Below are positions 1 through 9,918 of a stretch of 64,000 nt of DNA, in pieces. The notes under the pieces are model-generated. The model was given only the letters and a program-made list of their open reading frames with translations, was not told the DNA's origin and made no database searches. Position 1 is the stretch's first letter. Every line of letters begins with the position of its first letter. Source of the DNA: Ornithinimicrobium sp. F0845 (GTDB lineage Bacteria > Actinomycetota > Actinomycetes > Actinomycetales > Dermatophilaceae); NCBI RefSeq assembly GCF_023015765.1, contig NZ_JALKAL010000001.1, forward strand, positions 171,478 to 235,477. Direction: 5' to 3'. A program made the translations under genes and the position numbers.

Positions 1-2
1 TG

Positions 3-539
3 TTCCACTCCCTCGACGGTGCCGTCGAGAGCCCGGACCAGTGGCAGTTCGACAGCTTCGACCCCGAGCTGGAGGAGTTGATGATGCGGACCATCGGCAG
101 CATCGACGAGACCGTGATGGGCCGGGTGACCTATGAGGAGTGGGCCGGCTACTGGCCGTCCCCGGAGCGGGAGGCGGACGATGAGTTCGCCACCTTCATC
201 AACACCGTGCCCAAGCACGTGGCCTCGACCACGCTGACCGGGCCGCTGGAGTGGCAGAACTCGACTCTCATCGAGGGCGACCTGCACGACCACGTCCGCT
301 CGCTGAAAGAGCAACAGGGCCAGGACATCGGCGTGCAGGGCAGCACCAGCATCGTGCGCGACCTGTTCCTCGCCGGGCTGCTCGACGAGCTGATCCTGAT
401 CACCCACCCGGTGGTGGCTGGCGGCTCCTTCCGGCGCCTGTTCCAGCCGGGTGATCCCACCACCCGGCTGGAACTAGTCGACCTGGTGCGGACCTCGGCC
501 GGCAACGCGGTGCAGACCTACCACCTGCGTCGCGACTGA
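3..539 (+). CDS. Dihydrofolate reductase family protein (RibD C-terminal-like), 5' truncated
   Basis: The reading frame is open from nucleotide 3, so the start lies outside the window and 178 residues remain. The visible N-terminus reads FHSLDGAVESPDQW, the usual beginning of the small RibD/DHFR-like proteins (normally S-LDGVVE-P--W), so only a few residues are missing. A later GVQGSTSIVRDLFLAGLLDEL stretch matches the family's nucleotide-binding loop followed by the L-DEL helix. The family uses NADPH to reduce pterin- or pyrimidine-like substrates; the real substrate is usually unknown, and these proteins should not be called true folate reductases. An internal ATG at 78 would cut off the first conserved strand and is rejected as the start. 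The gene is convergent with the GH15 gene at 863-2713. Confidence 0.85.
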   Translation, partial: FHSLDGAVESPDQWQFDSFDPELEELMMRTIGSIDETVMGRVTYEEWAGYWPSPEREADDEFATFINTVPKHVASTTLTGPLEWQNSTLIEGDLHDHVRSLKEQQGQDIGVQGSTSIVRDLFLAGLLDELILITHPVVAGGSFRRLFQPGDPTTRLELVDLVRTSAGNAVQTYHLRRD

Positions 540-634
540 CCGCCGTCCTCGCCCCAGCGGGCGCCACACACCAGTTGCGCCACACCTCATTTGCGCCACA
601 GGCGCCCAGTCGCACCTCCGCGCGGCCACCGCCA

Positions 635-705
635 CTCGTCTTCGAGCGCCCCCGCGTTCTTCGAGCCGACTGCAGTCGGCCTGAGGAACGGTGAGGGGCT
701 CGAAG
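635..705. repeat. Dispersed palindromic repeat family 1, copy A
   Basis: The arms CTTCGAGC (from 640) and GCTCGAAG (to 705) enclose a second symmetric pair, GTTCTTCGAGCCGACTG and CGGCCTGAGGAAC. Similar elements lie at 14775-14847 and about 61650-61708. The copy sits between two convergent gene ends, so it could fold as a terminator for both, but the matching sequence elsewhere shows it is a repeated element and not a one-off hairpin. Confidence 0.7.
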
Positions 706-855
706 TAGTGGGAAGCCGCCGTGTGCGGGGCCGAAGTAGTGGGGAGCCGGCGTGGGGAGCGAAGTGGTGGGAGGCGGCGCGGGGACCGAAGTGGTGAGCT
801 CGAAGTGGGCGAAGCGGTAGGGGAGCCGGCGTGGGGGCGAAGCGGTGGGGAGTCG
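701..855. repeat. Degenerate tandem array of about 28 bp units
   Basis: The heptad CGAAGYRGT recurs at 701, 732, 760, 787, 810 and 838, with partial units between; the spacing is mostly 27-31 bp and the unit resembles CGAAGTGGTGGGGAGCCGG plus a G-rich tail. The array fills the space between palindrome copy A and the 3' end of the GH15 gene. No protein family is evident in any frame. Bases 540-634 before the palindrome show nothing recognisable. Confidence 0.65.
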
Positions 856-862
856 AACTGGC

Positions 863-2713
<1,851 letters not shown>

Positions 2714-2813
2714 GCGTCCTCCGTCCCACACCGTCGCGGCCCGACGGCACTCTCCCGTCCTACCGGTCGAGCGCCCGACCCGCAACCGAACGGTCCCGCC
2801 ACCCCGTGGGAAG

Positions 2814-2831
2814 ACCCCCCAGGTGGGGGGT
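2814..2831. other. G/C-run hairpin in divergent intergenic region
   Basis: ACCCCCC and GGGGGGT form a perfect 7-bp inverted repeat around a 4-nt centre, midway between the divergent starts at 2713 and 2899. The position suits an operator or a transcript-leader hairpin, but no regulator can be named and it may be chance in G+C-rich DNA. Confidence 0.3.
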
Positions 2832-2898
2832 GGTGCCGACGCGCGTGGTGCCGGACGGTGGATTCAGCGGCCGATCCTCGGCCGGGTGAGGGAGCGTC

Positions 2899-4101
2899 AT
2901 GGACGACGAGGTCATGGTGATCGGCGGGGGACCGGGAGGGTTGTCCTGCGCGGCCGAGCTCGGGGCGCGCGGGGTCTCCGCGACGGTGCTGGAGCGCGGC
3001 GACGGTCCGGGGGCGGCCTGGGCGAGGCGCTACGACGCGCTCCGGTTCAACACCAGCCGGCGCAACTCCCACCTGCCGGGAGCGCCGTTCCCCCGGGAGT
3101 GGGGCCAGTTCCCCACGCGCGATCACTACGTGGACTACCTGAGGCAGTATGCCGAGGCGCGCCGCGTGCGGGTCCGCACCGGTGTCGACGTGGGCCGGTT
3201 GGACCCGGTCGACGACATGTGGCGGGTGACCACCAGCCAGGGGGAGGCGACGGCCCGCCACGTGGTCGTGGCGACCGGCCTGGCGAACCGCCCGGTGCTC
3301 CCGGGCTGGGCGCACGACCCGGCCTTCGGCGGGACGGTGCTGCACCCGGACGACTACCGCAACCCGGCCCCCTTCCAGGGGCAGGACGTGGTGGTCGTCG
3401 GGGCCGGCTCCTCGGGGCTGGAACTGTCCCACGACCTGGCCACCGGGGGAGCGGGCCGGGTCAGTCTCGCCATCCGGACGCCACCCAACATCCTGTTCCG
3501 CGAGGTCGGCGGCGCGCCCTCCGACCTGCCCGTGCCTCTGTTCCTGCACCTGCCGGACTGGCTCGTGGACCGGATGCTCGCTGCCCTGCAGCGACGGGTC
3601 GTCGGTGACCTCACGGCATACGGACTGCCGCCCGCGCCGGAAGGGGCGATCACCGGCCTGAAGCGCCGCGGCGCCGGAACGGCGGTGGTGGACCCGGAGG
3701 TGATTGACTCCATCCGGGAGGGACTCATCAGGGTGGTGCCGGCTGCGACGGGCCTCGACGCGGACGGTGTGGTGCTGGCCGGCGGGCAGCGGCTGCGTGC
3801 CGACGTGGTTCTGGTGGCGACCGGCTATGCCACGGGCCTGGAACCGCTCGCCGGCCACCTGGACGTGCTCGACGATCGCGGGATGCCGTGGGCCAGGTCC
3901 GCGGAGGAGGCGCTGCCCGGGCTGCGGTTCGTGGGCTATGTGTACCGGCCGGGGCTCACCGGCTTCGTCGGGCGACAGGCTCGGCGGGTCGCACGCGAGA
4001 TCGCGGCTCGTGGGACAGCAACGCCGCCAGCTCGGGACGGCTGGACACCCCCAGCTTCGCGAAGACCGACTTCACGTGACCGCGCAGGGTCTCCGGGCTG
4101 A
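2899..4101 (+). CDS. FAD-dependent NAD(P)-binding monooxygenase-like oxidoreductase
   Basis: The protein has 400 residues. VIGGGPGGLSCAAELGARG near residues 7-25 is the FAD-binding Rossmann motif, VVVVGAGSSGLELSHDLA near 165-182 is the NAD(P)H-binding Rossmann motif, and VLVATGYATGLEPLAG near 305 is the ATG hinge typical of class B flavin monooxygenases and related oxidoreductases. Such enzymes oxygenate amines, sulphides or ketones; the substrate is unknown. Start ATG at 2899 follows GAGGGA. Family similarity appears to end near VAREIAARG; the last 30 or so residues run antisense to the LuxR gene, giving a 146-bp convergent 3' overlap. That tail may be a read-through after loss of an earlier stop codon. 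Confidence 0.85.
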   Translation: MDDEVMVIGGGPGGLSCAAELGARGVSATVLERGDGPGAAWARRYDALRFNTSRRNSHLPGAPFPREWGQFPTRDHYVDYLRQYAEARRVRVRTGVDVGRLDPVDDMWRVTTSQGEATARHVVVATGLANRPVLPGWAHDPAFGGTVLHPDDYRNPAPFQGQDVVVVGAGSSGLELSHDLATGGAGRVSLAIRTPPNILFREVGGAPSDLPVPLFLHLPDWLVDRMLAALQRRVVGDLTAYGLPPAPEGAITGLKRRGAGTAVVDPEVIDSIREGLIRVVPAATGLDADGVVLAGGQRLRADVVLVATGYATGLEPLAGHLDVLDDRGMPWARSAEEALPGLRFVGYVYRPGLTGFVGRQARRVAREIAARGTATPPARDGWTPPASRRPTSRDRAGSPG

Positions 4102-5113
4102 TCCAGAGCTCCCGGGCGATCTGGCCCGTAGACATCCCGTGGAGCAACAACTGGGTGACCTCGCGCTCGCGGTCGGTGAGCTGGTGGAGGCCGAGCAGCA
4201 GGGGCGCCAGGTCGGCCCGCCGGGCGGGCTCGAGCACGAGCGCGGTGGTGCCGCGCTGACCGTTGCCGTCCCCGTCCGAGAGACGGACCCCGCGCACCAC
4301 CAGCCACTCGCCGTCCCGGGAGCGCGCCCGCGCCATGGCGGGCTGGTCCAGCGGGGCGCCAGGCGACCTGTCGTCAGCCGAACCGTTCGGTGACGCGTCG
4401 CCCGCCGGGCCCGCGGCCAGGACACGGGCCTGCTGGGCCACCTCGTGGAGCACGATCGCGGCGTCAACCTCCTGGGGTTCGCCGAGCCAGGCGGTCGCCT
4501 GCGCGGTGAGTGAGACCACGGCTCCCTCGTCGTCGAGGACCACCATGGCGGGTGACTGTCCCGGCTCGCCGCCCGTGAGGTCGCCGAGCAGGTAGCAGGT
4601 GCGGATGCCGTTGCCCACGTGCGGCGCGATGGCAGCGACCAGGTCGACCTCCTCGGCGGTGAAGAAGGGGTCGTCGGCCCGGCGGGTCAGGCAGGCGTGG
4701 CCCCACGCCACCCGTCCGGTGGCGAAGACGGCCCGGAGCTCGTCGCCGTAGCCGTGCGGCCCGTAGATCCGCGCCCACCGGGTGCTCTGTGCTAGGTCGC
4801 CGGCGGTGCTCGCGCTGAGGGCGACGGCCGTCAAGCCCTCCCGCGCCAGCTCCCAGAACTTGTTGAGGTCGTCCTCGGTGAGCTCGCACGCGATGAGGTC
4901 ACGGTGCAGGTCGTGGTCCACGTCCTCGCCGTAGACGGCGTTGATGAGCATGGTGTCCGGGTCGATGAGGATCCACCCGGCCGCCGCGTAGGGCACCTCG
5001 GTCCGGACCAGGGTGGCCACGGACTCGAACAGTTCCAGGGGGTCCTGCGCACGCGCGCACACCCTGGCCACCCGTTCGACCAGGCGGTCACGATGGCTGC
5101 GGTGCGGCAGCAT
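3956..5113 (-). CDS. LuxR-family transcriptional regulator with GAF-like sensor region
   Basis: The protein has 385 residues. Residues roughly 10-170 look like a GAF-type sensory domain (for example GWILIDPDTMLINAVYG and EEVDLVAAIAPHVGNGIR). The C-terminus carries a LuxR/NarL helix-turn-helix at about 305-372, with LTDREREVTQLLLHG, TGQIARELWISPETLRGHV and KSVFAKLGVSSRPEL all present. It probably binds DNA in response to a small ligand or redox cue. ATG 5113 is chosen because conserved sequence starts there; upstream in-frame codons would translate a repeat region. A weak CACAAT box lies 8 nt upstream, compatible with an almost leaderless transcript. Three 19-nt direct repeats at 5174-5256 lie just upstream and may be its operators. 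The 3' end overlaps the flavin monooxygenase gene. Confidence 0.85.
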   Translation of the reverse strand: MLPHRSHRDRLVERVARVCARAQDPLELFESVATLVRTEVPYAAAGWILIDPDTMLINAVYGEDVDHDLHRDLIACELTEDDLNKFWELAREGLTAVALSASTAGDLAQSTRWARIYGPHGYGDELRAVFATGRVAWGHACLTRRADDPFFTAEEVDLVAAIAPHVGNGIRTCYLLGDLTGGEPGQSPAMVVLDDEGAVVSLTAQATAWLGEPQEVDAAIVLHEVAQQARVLAAGPAGDASPNGSADDRSPGAPLDQPAMARARSRDGEWLVVRGVRLSDGDGNGQRGTTALVLEPARRADLAPLLLGLHQLTDREREVTQLLLHGMSTGQIARELWISPETLRGHVKSVFAKLGVSSRPELAALLSHEPRSRVRPAEPVARRSR

Positions 5114-5173
5114 GCTGTGCCATTGTGCCGCGTCTCCCGACGCGGGTCCACAGGCGTCCGCCGCGGTGAGGCG

Positions 5174-5256
5174 CGCAAAACCAGTACGAGAATGCCTGGG
5201 GGCCTGCAAAACCCCTGCGAAAATACGTGAGGGGCCCGCAAAACCCCTGCGAAAAT
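5174..5256. promoter_or_regulatory. Three 19-nt direct repeats with 32-bp period (candidate operator array)
   Basis: Copies begin at 5174 (diverged), 5206 and 5238; the last two are identical, GCAAAACCCCTGCGAAAAT. The 32-bp spacing is about three helical turns, placing the repeats on one face of the DNA. They fill the gap between the 3' end of the ABC transporter operon and the start of the LuxR gene, both on the minus strand. Cooperative regulator binding, perhaps autoregulation, is the simplest reading, but no binding evidence exists here. Confidence 0.5.
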
Positions 5257-5259
5257 TGG

Positions 5260-6108
5260 TTAGAGGCGGCCGGCGTCGATCACGCGGCGCAGGAACTCCT
5301 GGGTCCGGGGCTGGGTGGGCTCGCCCAGCACCCGGGCGGGCGGTCCCTCCTCGCACACCACCCCCTGGTCGAGGAAGACCACGTGGTCGGCGACCTGCTT
5401 GGCGAAGCCCATCTCGTGCGTGGCCATCAGGATCGTGGCGCCGCCTGCCGCGAGCTCGCGCACGAGAGCGAGCACCTCGCCGACCAGTTCGGGGTCCAGC
5501 GCCGAGGTGATCTCGTCCAGCAGCAGCACCCGGGGCTCGACCGCGATGGCGCGGGCGATCGCGGCCCGCTGCTGCTGCCCGCCGGAGAGCCGGTCGGGGT
5601 AGGCGTCGGCCTTGTCGGCCAGTCCGACCCTGGACAGCAGCGCGTGCGCGCGCTGCCGGGCCTCCTTGGGTGCCACGCCGTGCACCACCCGGGGCGCGAG
5701 GGTGATGTTGTCGAGCACGGTCATGTGCGGGAACAGGTTGAAGGCCTGGAAGACCACGCCGAAGCGGGCGCGCACGTCGTCGGCATCGATCCGCGGGTCG
5801 CTGATGTCCTGGCCGTCGAGCAGGATCTGCCCGTCGCTGATCGGCTCGAGCACGCCGGCGCAGCGCAGCAGGGTCGACTTGCCGGAGCCGGAGGACCCGA
5901 TGAGGGTGACCACCTCGTGCTCGGCCACGGTGAGGTCGATCCCTCGGAGCACCTCAGCGTCGTCATACGCCTTGACCAGGCCGCGCACGTCCAGGACGAC
6001 GTCGTCACTGCGCCGCGGACCCGGCGGAAGATCGAGGGAGGTGTCCCGCGCGGCCGGGCCTGGCGGCATACTGCCGTCGCCGGTGGAGGACCTGAGCCGC
6101 CGGATCAC
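5260..6108 (-). CDS. Polar amino-acid ABC transporter ATP-binding protein
   Basis: The 282-residue ATPase is of the GlnQ/HisP type. Walker A GSSGSGKST lies near residue 68, the signature LSGGQQQRAAIARA near 172, Walker B VLLLDEITSALDP near 195, and the H-loop sits in ATHEMGFAKQVADHV. It powers uptake of an amino acid or related compound together with the permease and binding protein encoded directly upstream. GTG 6108 overlaps the permease stop codon in a GTGA junction and is chosen for coupling; an ATG at 6069 is the alternative but lacks a ribosome-binding site. The N-terminal 35 residues before VLDVRGLVKAY are longer than usual and poorly conserved. Confidence 0.92.
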   Translation of the reverse strand: MIRRLRSSTGDGSMPPGPAARDTSLDLPPGPRRSDDVVLDVRGLVKAYDDAEVLRGIDLTVAEHEVVTLIGSSGSGKSTLLRCAGVLEPISDGQILLDGQDISDPRIDADDVRARFGVVFQAFNLFPHMTVLDNITLAPRVVHGVAPKEARQRAHALLSRVGLADKADAYPDRLSGGQQQRAAIARAIAVEPRVLLLDEITSALDPELVGEVLALVRELAAGGATILMATHEMGFAKQVADHVVFLDQGVVCEEGPPARVLGEPTQPRTQEFLRRVIDAGRL

Positions 6109-6956
6109 AGCATCGCCCCGCTCTGCTCGCGGCGCGCCGCTCGGGCCGCGGCCCAGTCGGCGGCCCGCGCGGTGGGGACCGACAGCAGGACGAAGAGGAG
6201 GGCGGCCACGACGTAGGGAGTGAAGTTGAAGGTGCTCTGCGAGGCGATCTGCGCGGCGCGCACAGCGTCCAGGGGACCGAGCAGGGAGATCAGGCCGACG
6301 TCCTTCTGCATCGCGACGAAGTCGTTGAGCAGCGGGGGCGTGACCCGACGCACCGCCTGGGGGAGCACGACCAGCTTCATCGACTGGCCGTAGCTCAGGC
6401 CGAGGGAGCGGGCGCCGAGCCGCTGGCTGGGGTGGACGCTGTCGATGCCGGCGCGGAAGACCTCCGAGACGTACGCCGCGTAGGTGAGCACCAGGGCGAT
6501 CGTGCCCAGGTAGACCGGGTTGATCCGCTCGTCGGTGAAGCGGAGCGCCGGCACGCCGAAGCCGATGAGGTACAGCAGCACGATCAGCGGGATCCCGCGG
6601 AACAGATCGACGAACCCGGTGGCGAGCAGACGCAGCGGCAGGAAGACCGGCCCCCGGAGCGTGCGCAGCACCGCGATGACCAGCGCCAGCACGAGGGTGG
6701 CGACGGCCGCGACCGCGAGCACCCGGATGTTGAGCCACAGCCCCTCGAGGATCTTGGGCAGTGAGTCCCACGCGACCTGCGGGTTGAGGAAGGTCGCCTG
6801 GGTGCGCGGCCACCCGGGGGCGCTGGTGACGGCCAGGTAGAGGACCGTCGCGAAGACCAGCGTGCTGACCAGTGCGGTCAGGGTCGAGCGCCGCGAGCGT
6901 CCCGCGCGCAGCCTGCGGCGGGACAGCTCGAGCGGGGTCGGGTGATCCAGGCTCAC
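6105..6956 (-). CDS. Polar amino-acid ABC transporter permease
   Basis: The 283-residue inner-membrane protein is of the HisM/GlnP class (BPD_transp_1). Several hydrophobic segments are visible, and the family's EAA loop appears as ARSLGLSYGQSMKLVVLPQAVRR about two thirds along, preceded by VFRAGIDSV. A DLFRGIPLIVLLYLIGFG segment matches the family's FRGTPLLVQL-type helix. One permease gene suggests a homodimeric channel. GTG 6956 overlaps the TGA of the binding-protein gene (GTGA); a start further upstream at 6992 would overlap the binding protein by 40 bp and is less likely. The gene lies between its binding protein and ATPase. Confidence 0.9.
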   Translation of the reverse strand: MSLDHPTPLELSRRRLRAGRSRRSTLTALVSTLVFATVLYLAVTSAPGWPRTQATFLNPQVAWDSLPKILEGLWLNIRVLAVAAVATLVLALVIAVLRTLRGPVFLPLRLLATGFVDLFRGIPLIVLLYLIGFGVPALRFTDERINPVYLGTIALVLTYAAYVSEVFRAGIDSVHPSQRLGARSLGLSYGQSMKLVVLPQAVRRVTPPLLNDFVAMQKDVGLISLLGPLDAVRAAQIASQSTFNFTPYVVAALLFVLLSVPTARAADWAAARAARREQSGAML

Positions 6957-7882
6957 TGCAGCTCGGGGGCCCCCGCGACGTCGGCGAGCCACTCGGTCGC
7001 CAGGTCGTCCAGGGTGCCGTCCTCGCGCAGGGCGTCGACGGCCTGCGTCGCGCAGTCGGTCAGCGGGCTGCCCAGGTCGAGGACGAAGCCGAGCTGCTCG
7101 GTGTCACCGGTCAGCGGCAGCTGCCCCACGATGACGCCGCCTTCGATCTCGACCGCGGTCAGGTAGAACGCGGTCGGCAGGTCGACCACGATCGCGTCGA
7201 CCTGGTTGTTGTCGAGGGCGAGCTTGGCCTCCTCGTTGCTGTTGAAGATCAGCGGGTCCTGGGTCGGGGCGATGGACTCCTCGATGGAGGCCAGGCTCGT
7301 GGTGCCGACCTGGGCGCCGAGGAGGGAGTCCTTGAGGTCGGCCAGGCTGGTGGCGTCGGCCGCGCCGGCCCCCTCCTTGGAGACCACCGCCTGTCGCACG
7401 TCGTAGTAGCCCGAGGTGAAGTCGACGGCCTGCCTGCGCTCCTCGGTGATGGAGAACTGGTTGATCGCCAGGTCGAAGTTCTTCGGGCCGGGGGAGATGG
7501 TCGCCTCGAACGGGTTGCGCACCCACTCGACGGTGTCGGCCTCGAAGCCGAGCTGCTCGGCCACCGCGTAGGCGACGGCCGACTCGAAGCCCTCGCCGTT
7601 GGCCGGGTCGTCGTCCACCATCCACGGCTCGAAGGCCGGCTCGGAGGTGCTCAGCGTCAGCGTCCCCGCGGTCACCGTCTCCAGCGAGTCTGGGGAACAG
7701 GCGCCGGCGTCCGCGGTGTCCTCACCGGCGTCAGCGGTCTGGTCTGCGTCGTCCGCGGTGTCCTGGGTGTCGGTCTCGACGGCATCCGTCGGCTCTGGCT
7801 CGTCGGCGCCCCCGCCGCAGGCGGTGAGCAGGACGGCCGTGGCCGAGAGGGTGGCGAGGAGGGAGAGGCGGGTGCGGGCCAT
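6953..7882 (-). CDS. Amino-acid ABC transporter substrate-binding lipoprotein
   Basis: The 309-residue protein has a lipoprotein signal with LTAC, lipidated Cys at 22, then an acidic, Asp/Glu/Thr-rich spacer to about residue 60. The SBP_bac_3 fold follows: GTLTLSTSEPAFEPW opens lobe one, FDLAINQFSITEERRQAVDFT is the characteristic ligand-pocket segment, and LGAQVGTTSLASIEE starts lobe two. It is anchored outside the membrane and delivers an amino acid to the permease encoded next. It is the first gene of a three-gene operon with overlapping stops and starts. The ligand (Gln, Glu, Asp, Arg, cystine or other) cannot be read from sequence. Confidence 0.92.
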   Translation of the reverse strand: MARTRLSLLATLSATAVLLTACGGGADEPEPTDAVETDTQDTADDADQTADAGEDTADAGACSPDSLETVTAGTLTLSTSEPAFEPWMVDDDPANGEGFESAVAYAVAEQLGFEADTVEWVRNPFEATISPGPKNFDLAINQFSITEERRQAVDFTSGYYDVRQAVVSKEGAGAADATSLADLKDSLLGAQVGTTSLASIEESIAPTQDPLIFNSNEEAKLALDNNQVDAIVVDLPTAFYLTAVEIEGGVIVGQLPLTGDTEQLGFVLDLGSPLTDCATQAVDALREDGTLDDLATEWLADVAGAPELQ

Positions 7883-7959
7883 GTCGTGCTCCAGGGTGTG
7901 CGCTGAGTATGTCGTCCGGTCGTCTCGGGCGTGAGCGCAAGCGTATCCCCCTGTTGAGG

Positions 7960-8033
7960 TGGCCAGGGGCGGGGTCGAACCGCCGACCTTCCGATTTTCA
8001 GTCGGACGCTCGTACCAACTGAGCTACCTGGCC
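7960..8033 (-). tRNA. tRNA-Phe (GAA)
   Basis: The minus strand folds as a full cloverleaf. The acceptor GGCCAGG pairs with CCTGGCC, the D-arm is AGCTCAGTTGGT, the anticodon loop CTGAAAA gives GAA, and the T-arm is GGCGG TTCGACC CCGCC. The discriminator base is A and the CCA end is not encoded. Confidence 0.96.
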
Positions 8034-8101
8034 GGGTGTGCGTGGGCCGAGGGTGACGTGGCCTGCGCACACAACACGCCGGAGCGATCCGGCGCGGGAT
8101 C

Positions 8102-8107
8102 ACTATA
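8102..8107 (-). promoter_or_regulatory. Probable -10 box for tRNA-Phe
   Basis: TATAGT on the minus strand lies about 69 nt upstream of the mature tRNA 5' end, within a locally A+T-richer stretch. No convincing -35 box is seen. The rest of 8034-8214 holds nothing recognisable. Confidence 0.4.
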
Positions 8108-8214
8108 CCCGAAACGCGGGAACCTCCTGTTTCGCGCCAGCAGCCGGGCCGACGCCCGCAACGGCCCGACACCCGCACGACCCTCCGACGCAGGCCCGTC
8201 CTTGCGGCTACACC

Positions 8215-9672
8215 TCAGGCACTGCGGGCGCCGTCGCTGGTTGTGCTGCTCTGGTCGGTGTTGCCCTCGAAGCGGCGGCTCGGCGTTTGCTGCGGCGTCG
8301 TCTCCCCGGACAGGACGGCGCTGATCTGCTCGGCCTCGGATGTCACCGTGTCGGCCTCGACAAGGTCCGACGCGTGGTGGGTCAGCACGTCGACCCAGCC
8401 GTCCAGCACCTGCTGCGCCACACCGCTGTCGACGAGCTCGGCCTGAAGGTCGGCCAGGGCGTCGCCGTAGAGCGCGGCGAAATCGGCGTTCGCCTCGAAC
8501 CGCTCTGCCAGGATGTTGCCGCCCATGCCGCCCATGTCGCCTGGTCGGCCGCCGGGGAACCCGTCCTGCTGGTCGTCCGGCGGGGTCATGCCCTCGGGGA
8601 GTTCGCCGGGGTTCTCCGGTGGGGTCATGCCCTCGGGGAACTGACCACCGGGGAACTGACCACCTCCCGCCCGCCCGCCGCGGTCATCGCCCATCTGGCC
8701 GCCGAAGGCCAGGTTGTGGTCCCAGGCGACCACGGTCATCACCCCGGTGTCGGCATCCCAGCGTAGGAAGGAGTTGTTGCCCGGACCGGCGATGTCGTCG
8801 AAGTTGCCCACCAGGTCCTCGAAGGCCAGGTAGCGCGCGAAGGACTCCACGTCCACGTACTCGTCGAGATCGGCGGCGAAGTCCTCGTCGCTGGAGTTGT
8901 TCACGAAGTCCAGGAACTCCACCAGTGGGGCATAGTCCTCCTCGCCGGCCTCGACGTCGAAGGCCTCGGTGTAGGCGGTCGGGTCGTCGCCCCGGTAGCT
9001 GTAGTCGCCCTCTGCGTCCGCCTTGTAGAGGATGCCCTCGGAGCTGAAGTTCTCCTCGTCCCAGGTGTCGTCGAGGTTCTGCACCACGAGTCGCAGCTCG
9101 GACTCACTGCCGTTGACCGTGAAGGTCGAGGCCACGGCGTGCTCGGAGGCCAGACCGGCCGCCTCGAGCAGATCGAGCGCCACCGCCTCGTTGAGCGAGG
9201 TCTGGCTGTTGTTGGCACGCACCACGAAGTCGGTGTAGCCATCGAGCTGCTGGCTGTCGACATACTTGTCCAGCCGGATCCGCCACGGCAGCGTCACCGG
9301 ATCGGTGTCGGCGGTGGCGCCCCGGAGGCTGGAGTTGCCCTTCAGCTTGGCCCCGACGTTCTCGAAGGTCTCACCGTCGATGGTCACCGTGGCCGTGATC
9401 CATTCCTTGTCGCCGGAGGACACGTAGGTGTCGATCATCGCGGCGTACTCGGCGTCGTCGAGCTCCAAGGAGAACGAGTGCAGCGTCGAGGCGTCGAATA
9501 CGGTCTCCTCGGTGCCTGCGCTGGCGCCGGTCGCGGTCAGGTCGGCCTCCCCGTCGACGGCCGGGTCGGTCGGCGGCGGCTCGCTGGTCGGGGTCCCGGT
9601 GCAGGCTGCCAGCGCGATCGTCGCGGCCAGCGCCAGCAGTGCGGTGCCACGAGGGCGGGGACGGTGTGTCAT
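8215..9672 (-). CDS. CotH-kinase family lipoprotein
   Basis: The 485-residue exported protein has a lipoprotein signal ending LAAC, Cys 24. After a Thr/Pro-rich spacer, a strand-rich region with ITATVTIDGETFENVGAKLKGNSS matches the start of the CotH domain. DGYTDFVVRANNSQTSLNEAVALDLL and, near residue 300, TVVAWDHNLAFGG match the nucleotide/metal-binding segments of this atypical kinase fold. CotH proteins phosphorylate spore-coat proteins in Bacillus, but members also occur in non-sporulating bacteria as secreted proteins of unknown role. A Gly/Pro/Met-rich insertion (residues about 310-365, with GGQFPGGQFPEGMTPP repeats) follows the catalytic motif, as in many actinobacterial members. A good AAGGAG site precedes ATG 9672. 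It stands alone. Confidence 0.85.
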   Translation of the reverse strand: MTHRPRPRGTALLALAATIALAACTGTPTSEPPPTDPAVDGEADLTATGASAGTEETVFDASTLHSFSLELDDAEYAAMIDTYVSSGDKEWITATVTIDGETFENVGAKLKGNSSLRGATADTDPVTLPWRIRLDKYVDSQQLDGYTDFVVRANNSQTSLNEAVALDLLEAAGLASEHAVASTFTVNGSESELRLVVQNLDDTWDEENFSSEGILYKADAEGDYSYRGDDPTAYTEAFDVEAGEEDYAPLVEFLDFVNNSSDEDFAADLDEYVDVESFARYLAFEDLVGNFDDIAGPGNNSFLRWDADTGVMTVVAWDHNLAFGGQMGDDRGGRAGGGQFPGGQFPEGMTPPENPGELPEGMTPPDDQQDGFPGGRPGDMGGMGGNILAERFEANADFAALYGDALADLQAELVDSGVAQQVLDGWVDVLTHHASDLVEADTVTSEAEQISAVLSGETTPQQTPSRRFEGNTDQSSTTSDGARSA

Positions 9673-9918
9673 GACAGCTCCTTCTGGTGTGGAGCCCCCA
9701 CTTCACCCCGCGGCGCTCGGCGGAGCCTGTGCCATCCCTGTCAGTGACCTGTGACGTGCGCAGTTGTCCTTGATCCGCACGCCGAGACGGTGTGACGACG
9801 CACGCACCGACGTCGGGAACACCACACGTTACTGGAGCGTTTACCTACACGCCGGACGGATTCCGTGACCATTCGGCTTCTCTTACCCCAAACGACATCC
9901 CCGAGGGAGGGATCAACT

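Noticed and set aside
701-855. Coding region between the reductase and GH15 genes
   Set aside because: Open frames here are products of a degenerate tandem repeat; none has a ribosome-binding site or a recognisable domain.
5174-5256. Short regularly spaced repeats resembling a minimal CRISPR
   Set aside because: Repeats are only 19 nt with 13-nt spacers, there are just three, and no cas gene lies in the window.
5260-6813. Extended 517-residue form of the amino-acid transporter ATPase
   Set aside because: The upstream part is out of frame with, and antisense-like to, the permease coding sequence; the GTGA junction gives a normal-length ATPase.
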